NCBI GenBank assembly: GCA_949825065.1
Contig: OX463866.1
Coordinates: 635,001-699,000, forward strand
Direction: 5' to 3'
Length of the DNA: 64,000 bases
Origin: Odontocerum albicorne
Lineage: Eukaryota > Arthropoda > Insecta > Trichoptera > Odontoceridae
Shown here: positions 9,901-21,235 of the stretch, piece after piece
Layout: every line of letters starts with the position of its first letter
How positions within the stretch are numbered: position 1 is the stretch's first letter
Notes under the pieces: model-generated
The model's input: only the letters and a program-made list of their open reading frames with translations
Told to the model about the DNA's origin: nothing
The model's database searches: none
Position numbers and translations under genes: made by a program

Positions 9901-10739
9901 ACGTTCTATAGATCGTTTAGCCTACAGTCATTTTGCAATTGTGTGAGTAACACTCTCTGTATTACACAACTTGTGTAGTGGTATTGGTTTTAGAATGCCA
10001 CACGATTGGTTCGCGCAGAGCGCACGTTTGTATTGTTGTTAAAATACTCGGTGATTAGAAAAACACTACCATGTCTGAATTAGGAAAGGGAGAACCACTT
10101 TCGGGCCAAACAAACGAGATTGTTTTAAATGTTGGTAATGATTGATAATAATTAGGGATCGGTCGAAAAGGTGCTGCAATATATTAGTGCGATTTTTGTC
10201 TAATGTAATGTATAATTCAAATTTTTTTGAAAGCTTAGAATGTACTTTGTTATAACTTAAAGTTTCCTAGAATTTAGAATCACTCCATCCACTATTATTT
10301 TAAAACTTTATTATTTGGCATTGTAATTATGTTATTAGGACACATTTATATGTTAAATAATCTTACATACAATAATAATTGTATTTTTATGCCATATAAT
10401 CGAATTAAAGCTGACAAACATTTTTACTTTATAATACTTGTACTTATATTTATTTTTAATCTTGAAAAATTCCATTATTGTTATTTAATGTTTCCCAGAA
10501 TCTGCCATGACTAAACAATTAATATGTTAAATAAACTTACTTTCATTATATTTTTATGTGCATTACAATTTAAGCCGACATCATTTTTAATTTACAAAAC
10601 GTGTGTGTTCATTTCAATGTTTGAATATTAAATATTATTTTCATATTTTTTTGCTTTTTCACTTCATTAAAAAAAATAAAGTGACAAGTTTTTTGTAAAC
10701 GCACTGTTACTCACCTATTGCAAAACGACTCTTTAGGCT

Positions 10740-10957
10740 TAACGATCTATACATTTCCCTGAAAGAACATCCCTTAGACACTGATTCGAAAGATACAATG
10801 GAAACATCCCATTAATGGACTTGAATAAAAAGAGACAAATTTTTAAATCAATCCTTTCACGACACTTCAGCCAATGTAGACTTTTTAGAAGCGGGCCAAT
10901 AAGGCAATATTTACGAGTAATGTATACGAGGGCGGTCCGATAAGTACTTAGCCTCAC
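10740..10957 (-). pseudogene. CR1/L2-type LINE, C-terminal reverse transcriptase fragment
   Basis: Reads PLLKSLHWLKCRERIDLKIC then LFLFKSINGMFPLYLSNQ, the well-known HWL...RI.KI......NG..P.YL block after the RT domain of CR1/L2-clade LINEs. 72 codons, truncated on both sides. Confidence 0.75.
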
Positions 10958-11095
10958 CGCCCGATGGCACCACTATCGCAAGAGCAATTTTTTATCGCGT
11001 AGTACATTCTCGTTGAGAGCTACTGTCAAAATTTCAGCCGAATCGGACGCGTAGTTTTGTATCTTCGTACTTGTTGGCCTAGTAGATTGAAAATA
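10926..11095. mobile_element. mariner-like terminal fragment
   Basis: TACGAGGGCGGTCCGATAAG then TACTTAGCCTCACCGCCC matches the type of mariner terminus that begins ACGAGGG(C/T)GGT; about 170 bases of subterminal sequence follow, then unrelated DNA. No second terminus, no transposase. Confidence 0.6.
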
Positions 11096-11429
11096 GACTC
11101 AAGTCTAGAAAATGTGAATCAGGCAAACAAGAAAATAAATCGAGTTGCAATAATCCACACGCGACACAACAAATAAATTAAACTAGTTGCAACCCGTGAA
11201 ATATTCACGGAAGTAAAACAAATTCTACATTTATGAAAATATATATTCATAAATGTAAAATTTGTTTATACGAGTATATATCATTTATACATCGTCCCCT
11301 TTTACACCGGTTCAAAAATTGTTAGCTAGGCATTTAAAATTCGTCGAGTTATCACGGACCCACCCAGATTCAAATTTCGAATTACTTTCGCAGAGAATCT
11401 AAGTATTCGTCTTTCGCTCTTCTTGTATT

Positions 11430-12240
11430 CAAAATTCAATTCTCGTATTCTTTCTTTGACGACAACCATCGTATGGGTTTTGGCCTATTTATACTATGAA
11501 AATAGTTTTTATTCATTTGTTGGAAGACGTCGACGTGCAAATTTAAACTCTCGAAGACTATAGAAACCTGAAGATAGCAGGTAACCAATTTATATATCGA
11601 AGGAGAACTTACTCTCAAGACGGACACCAAGAAATATGATGCTATTTAATGGAAATATCCTAACACCCATGACTGATAAAGTCTTGCAGCTGCATTGTAA
11701 AACAGACTAGAGTCTAGAAATTTGTTAATCAGACATACCAGAATAAATAGAGATACAACAATCCAGACCCGACACAACAAATGAGAGTTTGAATAGAAGC
11801 TACCCAATATGGAGATATTTACGACTATTTTATATATTAGCTTAGTACTTAGTTGCATTGAAAACATAGTGTAATCTAGAAATTTGTGAATCAGACAAAC
11901 CAGAATAAATAAAAATACAATAATCCAGACCCGACACAACAAATGAATTAATAAGAAATGTTGTTTCCTTTGTTGGAAGACATCGACGTACCAATTTGAA
12001 CTCTTTAAGACTATATGGTAGACACGTGAAGACAGCAGAAGACCAATTTGTCTATCGAAGAAGAGCTTACTACCAAGATAGACACCAATAAATTTGACGC
12101 TATCTTTTGGAAAGATACCAACACCCATAACTGATAAAGCCTCCCCATCAAGATGTTGTCAACGCGGTGAAACCATTCAAGGTATTTTAGCAAAAAGCCT
12201 GGGTATTTTTTTGTTAATGAGCTAATTTTGTGCATTTTAT
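11430..12240 (-). pseudogene. Jockey/R1-like LINE reverse transcriptase C-terminal fragments, duplicated
   Basis: The - strand reads SVKFIGVYLGSKLFFDRQIG and NWYVDVFQQ, the FLGIYLD.KL....HI element of LINE RT C-termini. The NLHVDVFQQ segment and the adjacent ATCGACGTACCAATTTGAAC region occur twice (about 11520-11640 and 11975-12110), and a third motif (CCCGACACAACAAATGA) three times, so the locus has been locally duplicated. Confidence 0.55.
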
Positions 12241-12296
12241 CAAGTCTTAAAAGTCTAAAGAATTAATACAAAACATAATAATTTGTAATTTGTTTT

Positions 12297-12425
12297 ATCA
12301 AACACTGTTCATTCCACTTTATGTAACTGTTTCAAGGTTTTCACCTCATCATTAGGGGAGCACAAACAAGGCTGAATTCTGTTCGAACTGGTACCGACAT
12401 ACACACTTCTAACGGTAAACATTCG
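12297..12425 (-). mobile_element. Penelope-like 3' terminal repeat, antisense
   Basis: TTTATCAAACACTGTTCATT, TTTCAAGGTTTTCACCTCAT, TAGGGGAGCACAAACAAGGC: reverse of 23945-24060. Confidence 0.7.
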
Positions 12426-12515
12426 GGTTGGGGACTAGGGGTGGAAGGAAAATAATATTTTTTATTTATTTTAATAAATTAATAGTAACTTTTTAAAACT
12501 GCCATTGTAGTTTTT

Positions 12516-12805
12516 TTTATCTACTTTGCACGGATTTCTCCTGTTACACAAAGAGCGTCTGCTTCTAGCGTTAGCTTATTCGTTAGGAAGAATATCAGCC
12601 AGGATTCTTCTCATACTGCTAGGCGGTGCCGAGACTATATCCACAGTGTCATTCAGTTGGTTCAATATCTCGATACCACGCGTGACTGAGTGTTTAGCCA
12701 TGATATTCGTCCTGTAAGTTGGTATGTAGAACATAGGGTATGTCGTTAACGGTGCCTTGACAAAGTAGTTTAATATCACGAAAGGATTAACGCAAGGATG
12801 TTTTG
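12516..12805 (-). pseudogene. LINE C-terminal fragment, copy 1
   Basis: Encodes FYIPTYRTNIMAKHSVTRGI then EILNQLNDTVDIVSAPPSSM, matching 13640-14000 at about 90%. The spacing (P-x2-RTN ... R ... LN ... DI) is the conserved tail of Jockey/CR1-group LINE ORF2 proteins. Confidence 0.6.
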
Positions 12806-13307
12806 TCACCTAGATTATTCAATATGTATATAGACTCAAGAGTAGCTGGTAGCAGGTATACCATAGAACTGAGGTTTTGTTTATATTATCAATTCGTATG
12901 ATACCCCTCAAAAAATTCGAATTGATTATGTGGACATGTTGAAGAGAGTGGCCGGGTTACAATGTTGTATTCGGTTAACAAGGTGGCTGGAAGACAACTC
13001 AATCTTCGACCTTACTAATTAAGTATTCCGATGAACCACTGGAGTAGGCAAATAACTCACAGTTCGCTATCACACGTGTTGGATATACTACCGAAAGTGG
13101 ACAAGCAACAACACTCGCATACGTCTGGCACGTACCCCGTAGTTTTGGGGACCAATGGGAATCGATCCCGAAGCCCCGGGGCGAAAGAACAACTCGGCCA
13201 AGGTAGGTTTTTGTTTATACATATCGTCCTTTTTAAATATTATATTGTTACACACAAACGTCAAACTTGAAAAAGCGAATAAAATTAAATAATAATAATA
13301 CAAGGAC

Positions 13308-13392
13308 AATTTATAAAGCGCCATTTAGAGAGCAAACTCTCTTAACTCGGGATTCGAACACACTATGATACGTCTAGTATCCGGCGGTAAGT
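13308..13392 (+). repeat. Family R interspersed repeat
   Basis: TTTATAAAGCGCCATTTAGA, GAGCAAACTCTC, GGGATTCGAACACACTATG. Runs into the inverted repeat that follows. Confidence 0.45.
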
Positions 13393-13511
13393 AATACACA
13401 TCGTTTGTAGAGCGTCGTCTCTGTCGCACGATGCGCTAACCGCATCGTGACTAAGATACCGGACTGACAAGAGACGACGCTCTACAAGCGATGTGTATTA
13501 CTTACCGCCGG
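13381..13511. repeat. Inverted repeat, 43-base arms
   Basis: Left arm 13381-13424 and right arm 13470-13511 are near-perfect inverted copies (GAGACGACGCTCTACA; CGATGTGTATTACTTACCGC), separated by about 45 bases. Related single copy at 127-221. Confidence 0.85.
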
Positions 13512-13665
13512 GCACTGTACATACCATCACGCCATTTTCCTGTCGGGTAGGCAAAGAGAACAGAACGCCAGATTTTCCTACCTCGACACACCTTCTTAGC
13601 CTCTTCCACATCCACACACTTTCTCATACAACTTCTACGATTTGTCAGACTTTTTTTTATCCATT
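13507..13665 (-). mobile_element. RTE family A 3' end, antisense
   Basis: ACATACCATCACGCCATTTT, CCTGTCGGGTAGGCAAAGAG and the C-terminal coding end in antisense, as at 704-905. Confidence 0.6.
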
Positions 13666-14085
13666 GCACGGATTTCTCCTGTTACACAAAGAGGGTCTGC
13701 TTCTAGCGTTAGCTTATTCGTTAGGAAGAATATCAGTCAGGATTCTTCTCACACTGCTAGACGGTGCCGAGACTATATCCACAATGTCATTCAGTTGGTT
13801 CAATATCTCTATACCACGCGTGACTGAGTGTTTAGCCATGATATTCCTTCTGTAAGTTGGTATGTAGAACAGAGGGTGATTCCTTGCACGGCTATATTTA
13901 TTGGGACCATATAAACTTAATGCTTCTAGTATCGCGGGACAGTTAAAGCAACCTTGACAAACCTTTAGTAGGAATATCACGATGGATTCTTGCCTTCTTG
14001 TTTCGAGGCTTCTATAGTTACACACCGTGAGAAGTTCGACATCATCCAGTTGATATTTGAAAAGAAAGAAACGTAGAAAGACCAA
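13640..14085 (-). pseudogene. LINE C-terminal fragment, copy 2
   Basis: Longer version of 12516-12805: - strand CQGCFNCPAILEALSLYGPN, KYSRARNHPLFYIPTYRRN, then the shared tail ending RRILTDILPNE. Cys/Pro pattern CP.LL....L..P..YSR is the conserved LINE terminal motif. Confidence 0.65.
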
Positions 14086-14620
14086 TCATACTTACCTTGT
14101 CTTCCTCTCACACGCCCTCCACTCACATTTGCACTACATATCTGTTTTGTTACTCTTTCTTCATTCATTCGTTCTACATGCCCAAAGTATCTAAGATTGT
14201 TCTTACTTATTTCATCAACAATCTTAAATTCATATTCATGCCTAATCACTTAATTCCGTATTCTGTCATACATTGTTACCTTGTGTATTCTTCTCAATGC
14301 ATGCATTTATATTAGTCATTTTCCACGTCCACGTTTCACTTCCATAAATCAAAGTTGACACCAAAATAACATTATAAACTATCATTTTAGCAGATTTTGA
14401 TACTGTTCGGTTCAATTACATAATAAATGTTTTAGTATCCCATTGGTGTTGCTTCCTATCGCTACACGCCGTCCGATATTTATTTTAACCCTTCCATCTT
14501 TCATTGTTCATCCCTTATATCGCGCACACTTTTCCTTTCTCACTTTTCTTTCACCATGATTTGGATTCCGCAACATTATTTCTCAAATTAAGTTATGTAT
14601 AATCAGTAGGATAAATAAAT
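14060..14620 (-). mobile_element. RTE family A coding fragment, antisense
   Basis: - strand encodes FGHVERMNEERVTKQICSAN and VSGGRVRGRQGKYDW, the typical RTE ORF2 C-terminus, preceded by a degraded TWTWKM-like region at about 14330. Confidence 0.75.
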
Positions 14621-17600
14621 TCAAGAGAAAATAAATAAAATATTATGCACCATAAACCAAATAAATATGCATTTATTTATGTTCGGAGTATAATTTCATT
14701 CAGTTTATTAAATAATTAACCAATATTTTATAAAACAAGGAGTATTATTTGAATGATTTCTGAATTTTCGTTAATTTATATAACACCCTTATATAAAAAT
14801 CTCGACATTCGCAGATATTAAAATACGGTATTTTCGAAAAATTTATATTTTTTTTCTATAAACATAATTATGTAAGCTCACTTTAAATCAATTTCGTTAA
14901 TTTATGCATATTATATGATGATAAAAAAATAACTATATAACATATGTAAGAAAACAATTAAATAATTATTGAAATGCGTTTTTTTTTTCAATTAACATCT
15001 AAGTCCTGAAGTGAAAATAATTAAATACACTCAAAACTGTACACAAATATATAAAACGTGCAAAATAAACAGTAATAAATTTTAAAATAAATAAAACATT
15101 ATCCAAAAATTTTGTCAATTTTAACAATTTCAGTCAAAATAAGATAAATGTCAAAACGAGAAACAATTGCCTCCAAATGGACTGGATTCCATTTTCAAAA
15201 TTCGGCCATAAATAATAAAAAAGCGCAACCATTGACAAGCAGCTCTACTCTCCTGACGTGTTTACGAATTGTCATGTAGCGTGATAAATTAGCTAACTCG
15301 ACTGTAACTAACATCGTGCTAAACTTGACACGCCAAAATAGGCCTTAATTCCCACGTGCGTAAGTATCATAATTGTCTAAATAGTTCTGGCCTACTACTG
15401 GGTAATGTGTCTCCCGGCATATAAGGAATGTGACAGTTAGTAAACAAACAAATGTGTACGCCATTAAATACGTTTATAATTGGTTAAAACATATAAAAAA
15501 TGATAAATAAATATTTTAGGCTTAACTTTTAAAGTATGGAGAATCTTTATTGAAGCATTTTGACCTTTTCACAATTACGTAAATAGTTTTTTTTAAATAA
15601 ATCGTACTCACGTCAGTAAAATGTTGAAATGTGATCATTTCTCCATTGATTCCTCCTTATTGGTGATGTTACAACGCCAGTGTTGTAAAATTAAAGTCAC
15701 ACTGAGACCAAAAGACAAAACAAGGTTATTTGCAGTATAAAAAAAGAAATCACACACAAAAATGAAAATGCTCTCTTTAAACGGGTGTTTTTCTTAATAT
15801 TGAGTACCGCACAAAGATGGAATTGTTGTTAAATGTGACGTTTGATATCCCCCCGACCCGCACTCACGCACAACTCGAGAAATAACAAACGATTTTTCAA
15901 GTCAGCTCCCGTCTAGACCGAGTACTTTTCGACGGCTGTCAATATTCGTCAAAGCGAGAAATGGCGACTCCCAGTATATTACGGACGCGCATAACAAAGA
16001 CGTACGTCCGCACTCGGGAATATATGCGAGACGCTTGGCGCCGAAACGGATAGTACGATAAACCGGATACGTCGAATTATACTGTTTTACACATTCATAA
16101 AAATATACTAAAACAATCAACTGTTAGGATTTTAATTCGAAAGATTATCATAATGATTTACGCTTACCTATGTAAACTTACAAACCGATAAAATCAATTG
16201 TTGTCAACTATCTTATTTCTAAAATAATACTACCTACATAATTCTGCGTTAAAAAGAAAACAATTGTTTTCTTTATGCATGACTTTTGAATTAAACTTAC
16301 TGGAATTTCTTAAACTATGCTAAACGGTTTTATCTAAATGAAATTTGAGGGTTTTTAGTATTTAAAATGCAGGATAAATGTGAATGGATGTTTAGAAAAA
16401 AATAATGGACATTCTTGGTTATTACTCTTCGAGAGTTAAAACAGATTTACACACCTGTTTGTACATATACGAATTTCTAACAGGAAAAATATCAATATAA
16501 TGCATTTTATTAAATATGCTTGATTTGATCTTGTATAATGCATTTTATTAAATATGATTGATTTGAACGTCTTTAAACTAATAATTTGAATGAAAAACCA
16601 AAGTGTGAAAAGTATTTAAATTAATAATTTGCATGGCAAATGTATGGATACAGTAAAAGAAATTACCACCTTCCTACCCTTGCACTTAAATTATTTTTTT
16701 TGTAATATTTTTAATTAGTCGATTAAACCCCTTAGTCAAAGTTTCCTTAGTGACAATCTGCTATCTAAACGACGCAATATAGTATATGGTATCCGTTAAT
16801 TTTTATTTTTTTGTAGAAACGAAAGAAGTATTGAGTATAGGATGTATCTGTTTTCTCTGCCTTCCCCAACAGAAACATGTGATGGGGATGATCATCAAAA
16901 TTATATCGTTAATTTACATACATATCATATACACATAACATACCATCAAGTATTTTTTCTATTAGGATTAAAAGAAAGAACCAGGTGCCCGATTTTTAAA
17001 TCGCGGCTTATACAATAACACTCAATTACTTCATAAATTAAACCGTCTTTTCCATTGTCTTTTCCATCAAAAAGACATTAGAGAAATCGGGAATACTGAG
17101 AAGATATCCGAGCTCATGTTTTTCACATGAAAATGTTGATTTTTTTTACTATAAGAGTACTCAATTCGTACTTGAAGGAATTTAGCGAATCATAACAAAC
17201 GTTTATCTGAGGAGACAAAGTTGAAAAGTTTGTTTGCTTTACCTACGGGCAGTTTAAAAAGCAGGTTGATTCTATTTAAAGGCTGATAGAACAATTTGTG
17301 TGTTCACTCAGATGATTATCCACAACATACACACCAAGATTAGAGGGTTTATCAGATAACCCCAGAGCAGATAGTAAAGTGAACACCTAATTGCTAGGAT
17401 GTCCTACTTTTAAGTGTTCTATATGACAGCATTTCTAATAAAAAAATAACTAAGATAGATAGAGCCAGGAATAGTATCTATTTTCTCATGTATAGTAGAT
17501 ACAACGTAGGAATCTTTTCTTAACTGTCTCTCTAGGAAGTAACCACTGCTTTTGGACATATAAAACAATATTCTAAATGATTTTTGGTAGGATAATTGTA

Positions 17601-17900
17601 CAAAAGTCTCTGGGTAAAATTAATCACATCTCTTATTTATTTATTTGTTTTAAATTAGATACAGGTTTAACCCAATTACAATAAATAACAAGAAAAAATG
17701 TAATTCTTAAAATTTTCGTAAAACAAATAAAACACTTTTTTTATGTTGTATTCACCACAAAAAGTGTTATATTTATTTTATTAGAAATTTATAAACGTTA
17801 CACCACAAAGTAAACCGTACTTTCTTAGATTCGAGAATTAAATTATTAAGTCTACACATATGTTACATACATTAACAGGAACAATGTTCTTCACGTTTTC
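14620..17900. other. A+T-rich gene-free stretch
   Basis: No open frame with a recognisable domain and no terminal repeats or duplicated segment seen, apart from a short direct repeat of TAATGCATTTTATTAAATAT at about 16500 and 16536. A more G+C-rich patch near 15840-16080 (CCCGTCTAGACCGAGTAC; GGACGCGCATAACAAAGACG) is unique in the window and could be regulatory. Confidence 0.4.
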
Positions 17901-17912
17901 CTGTGAAGTGAC

Positions 17913-18120
17913 TCAGTTTTCCCTATAAAATTTACTAAAGAGTTTAATCCTTAATTTAACCACCGAGATATGGAAGGTATCTATATCAGAAAGATCTTTT
18001 AACAAGGTCAGTATGTGAGCGAATGGTGATGCTCTAAATGGCTCAATTTGTGAATATGGTACCGAAAATGATCTTAATTCTCGATGGCATAAATTGTCTG
18101 ATTCATTAAATACAAAGGTT
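17913..18120 (-). pseudogene. LINE C-terminal fragment
   Basis: - strand reads HRELRSFSVPYSQIEPFRAS and HILTLLKDLSDIDTFHIS, with the LLN..SDIDIF tail shared with 24160-24458 and 54560-54750. Confidence 0.55.
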
Positions 18121-18258
18121 TTATTTTTCCAGTCAGCAATAGATAAAATCCATACTCTTTCCAATAAACGTATAACGAATATTTATTTTGAACTCGTTCA
18201 ATTATCACGGAATTCTGGATTTCTCTTGGGTTCCAAATTATTGAACCATTCCCTAAAC

Positions 18259-18787
18259 CAGTGGTCGGCAAACTTATTAGCCAAAGAGCCAAATATGTAC
18301 ATTACAACGATGAAAAAAAAATTTGAGAGCCAAATCTGTTTATTAATTTAGCAAACCTTTATTATAATTTTAGCAATTCATTAAATAACGGGTACACTGA
18401 ATAAAACTTGATTTCGTACTTAATAAAAAATTTGTTCTTTGATAAAAAATATTATGTAATTAAGGAATCCATAAATTTAAATCATGACAACGACTGACAA
18501 ACACTTAATGTGAACAATGTCCTTGCATCTCCTTGGAAAGTTTAAGTAAGTCATGTTTGTATATTGTTATTCTTAATTTTAGGCACGATTCCAGGTTCTC
18601 ATCAATAAGACGACTTCTCAGTTTACTCTTGATAAAGTTCATGCTTGAAAACGATTGTTCGCATGAATATGTAGAACCGAAAAAGGAAAGAATCTTGCGC
18701 GCTTGCCTATGGATATTTGTGCCAGAGCCGCACTTAAGGGGCCAAAGAGCCGCATGCGGCTCCGGAGCCGCACTTTGCCGACCTCTG
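18259..18787. mobile_element. hAT element, internally deleted, with exact 8-base TSD
   Basis: Termini CAGTGGTCGGCAAA and, inverted, CAGAGGTCGGCAAA; flanked by CCCTAAAC at 18251-18258 and 18788-18795. 529 bases. Carries a hAT transposase C-terminus on the - strand. Confidence 0.93.
18505..18693 (-). pseudogene. hAT transposase C-terminal dimerisation domain
   Basis: 62 codons in frame to TAA: FGSTYSCEQSFSSMNFIKSK, LRSRLIDENLESCLKLRI and QGHCSH at the end, the classic CE..FS.mn.IK...RsrL.d..Lesclrl hATC block. The N-terminal and catalytic parts are deleted. Confidence 0.9.
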
Positions 18788-18799
18788 CCCTAAACCATT

Positions 18800-20200
18800 G
18801 TGAACTGTAAAAATATTTCATAACAGCGCCATCATCAAACATATATGTTACATATCTCTATCGGTTCCGATAAGTTTTAATAAATTAATTTCTTTTGAAA
18901 TAAAAATAATTTTATAAAATTTTCGATTACGTACTAAACGGTATTCCCATATATTTCAGACATCGTAAAATAAATTGTGCGCACTGCGCCTGTCGGTGAT
19001 ACGTTCTTACGGCGATTATTAAGCCACGCCCTACGGCGTAAACGTTTTTGGCAAATTATCCACAATTTAGCGGCAGATCGTCTCGTAGATTTTTTGCATT
19101 TTTTCCATCGGCGCGTAAGATGTTAATTGCCAGTCATTGACACAAATTCACGCCATTCATGACCTGTAGATTGATTAATTGACAATTTAAGACGATGTGT
19201 CGGTTTCTGCGCATGCTACAAGGTACGGCCCAGCACTCAATAACTGTCGCAATTTTGAATGTTTTGCTCATTTTTGTGCATTGTCTTGTTACATTTTGCT
19301 GACAACGCGTTATCGTCCGCTCTGATACTGAACAATGAAATTTTTATTTCGAGATTTTATCGATAAATTAATCATGGAAAAATTAAATAAACGCATTTTG
19401 TGTTTATTTTTTTATCTAATTTTAGACAAAGACTTCTGATTGATTAATTCATTTGATTGACATCTATCGATATGTTAAAAAAACTTTTGGTTCTTGTCTT
19501 AGATAAATATTTTTGAACAGCTGCTTTAAAAATGTTGCTAGTGTATAACTATAACATATTTAAACATTTGTTTGCAATAATATAAAGCTTGACTTACATA
19601 AGAAAATTTTATGCTGAAGCACATTCTTACAGTTTTATTTAAGATATGTTACAACTTGATGTCTAGCGCAAAAAGGATGTTTGTAAAAAAATATTTTTTT
19701 AAATAACAAGGGTTACATTTCTTATTGAATTTCATAATAAATACTATTGAGATACGCTCTTTTCAATTGGTTTTCATACATCGGTATAAATTATTAAATA
19801 CTAAGATAGACCAAAAAAAGTATGCCAGAAAAATGACAAAGCACTTTCCGAATTAGTTTTATTTTTTGGTTTGCTTGATTTATTTTCTCAGCGTCCTTTT
19901 TTCTTTGGTGTTGATTTTGAAAAAGTAAAAGAATAACTCAAATTTTAAATTAAAGCATTGCTTTATGTGATTGAAGGGATAGCTGAAAGTTAATGTTTCT
20001 AGTAATGAAAAAATTGGACCAGTTGGACAAATGCTAGAAAAAATGAACTCTTTTGCAAATAAGTCAATATTTTTTTTATGAAATTAAAAAAACAAATCAC
20101 GCAGAGTGACATTACATTATAAATATTTAAATAAAATGCGTTCAAAATATGTTATGTATCAATAAATAATCATAATAATAAAAACCGCCTTCGAGGGCGC
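18800..20200. other. Gene-free stretch upstream of importin
   Basis: 18940-19340 is unique and moderately G+C-rich (GCGCACTGCGCCTGTCGG; CGGCAGATCGTCTCG) without a convincing frame; 19340-20200 is A+T-rich. Nothing recognised. Confidence 0.35.
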
Positions 20201-20204
20201 CTAA

Positions 20205-20400
20205 ACCTGAAGATTTTTATATTTATTTTATTTACACATGACAAGAAATCTATAAATGCACAATTTACTATAAAACTATTATAATTAAATTATAATTAAA
20301 TTTTGACACACAATTTTAATGGATCTGGGTTTGTTGCCTTTCATTTGTCGCGTCCCCAGTAAACTAGGCTTTTGCCTGTATCTCACTAAAAATAGCAGAA
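20205..20400 (-). mobile_element. LINE family T 3' end, antisense
   Basis: TTTATTTACACATGACAAGA, GGATCTGGGTTTGTTGCCTT, CAGTAAACTAGGCTTTTGCC; reverse of the 23165-23730 tail. Confidence 0.6.
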
Positions 20401-20611
20401 TGTATACAAAATAATCTAAAAATTACATGTTTACACTACGATTGTTCCAATTGGAAAATGGCATTAATTTTTAAACTAACGTTCATATTCAAAAATAAAT
20501 ATATTACATATATTTTAGGTCCATTTAATATATTGAATGCTAATTAGTTGATTTTACATACAAAAAAAGTATAAAGAATTTTTATTTTGTGGCTGGATTT
20601 TATCTTGTTTA

Positions 20612-20822
20612 ATTGTATTATATTACACATCTGCTTTATATACTACGATATGATGGGTTCACTGTCACGTGGAAATATTTTTGAACCAACCAGAAATATG
20701 TTAAACAAGCCTGAAGTGAAACTTTGACGGAACTGTTTCTTATTTTTTAAATCGGGTAACAGCGGAAATCGAATTCGCGATCCCCATGCTAGAAGATATA
20801 CATTTTATCAGTGAGGTCTAAA
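20612..20822 (-). mobile_element. SINE1, antisense and degraded
   Basis: - strand gives a degraded B box (CGAATTCGATTTCC), a T-run, TTCTGGTTGGTTCAAAAAT and the terminal AATATAATACAATT. Lies within 350 bases of the importin start codon. Confidence 0.55.
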
Positions 20823-20825
20823 GAA

Positions 20826-21172
20826 ATTAATTTTGGTCATCCATAAGTTTAATTAAATTGTTTAAAACAGGTAATGCATAGGTACGGCATTTTTATACAA
20901 ATTTGTCAAAATGAAAATTAGTCAATATATTTTTCTCCACAAAACAAAAGATCTTTGTAATCTACCCACATGTTTGAAATTGTCACATATTTTATATACT
21001 GGCAACATTAAAACCGTTTCATTTTCGATTTGAATTTGGTTTCGTCGGCACTGAGTATCTCGTTGGAAAAACCTTGTAAAATTAAACAGTGCTGTGATAT
21101 TATATTTTAGTGTTTTTATTTCGTCTTATTGGATAATTTATTGTTTTGTCTATCGCTTTATTTGAATTCATA
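20826..21172 (+). promoter_or_regulatory. Probable promoter and 5' UTR of the importin alpha gene
   Basis: Unique A+T-rich sequence between an antisense SINE and the importin start codon. No upstream coding exon is needed and I see no clear TATA box. Transcription probably starts in this stretch, but the exact site cannot be read from sequence alone; a further upstream non-coding exon is possible. Confidence 0.3.
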
Positions 21173-21235
21173 ATGGCCGAGAGTCAACATAAGTCCCGAC
21201 TGATGACTTTCAAGGCAAATGCTAAAGGCTCACAG
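21173..21235 (+). CDS. Importin alpha exon 1
   Basis: Encodes residues 1-21 ([20 protein letters not shown] plus Q), the start of the IBB domain. It ends in phase 0 at a gtgggt donor. The intron that follows (21236-25857) is the largest of the gene and carries a mariner, RTE, Penelope and LINE remains. Confidence 0.9.

Noticed and set aside
10329..10514. 61-codon hydrophobic ORF
   Set aside because: A+T-rich sequence with biased Ile/Tyr/Phe codons; no signal or family.
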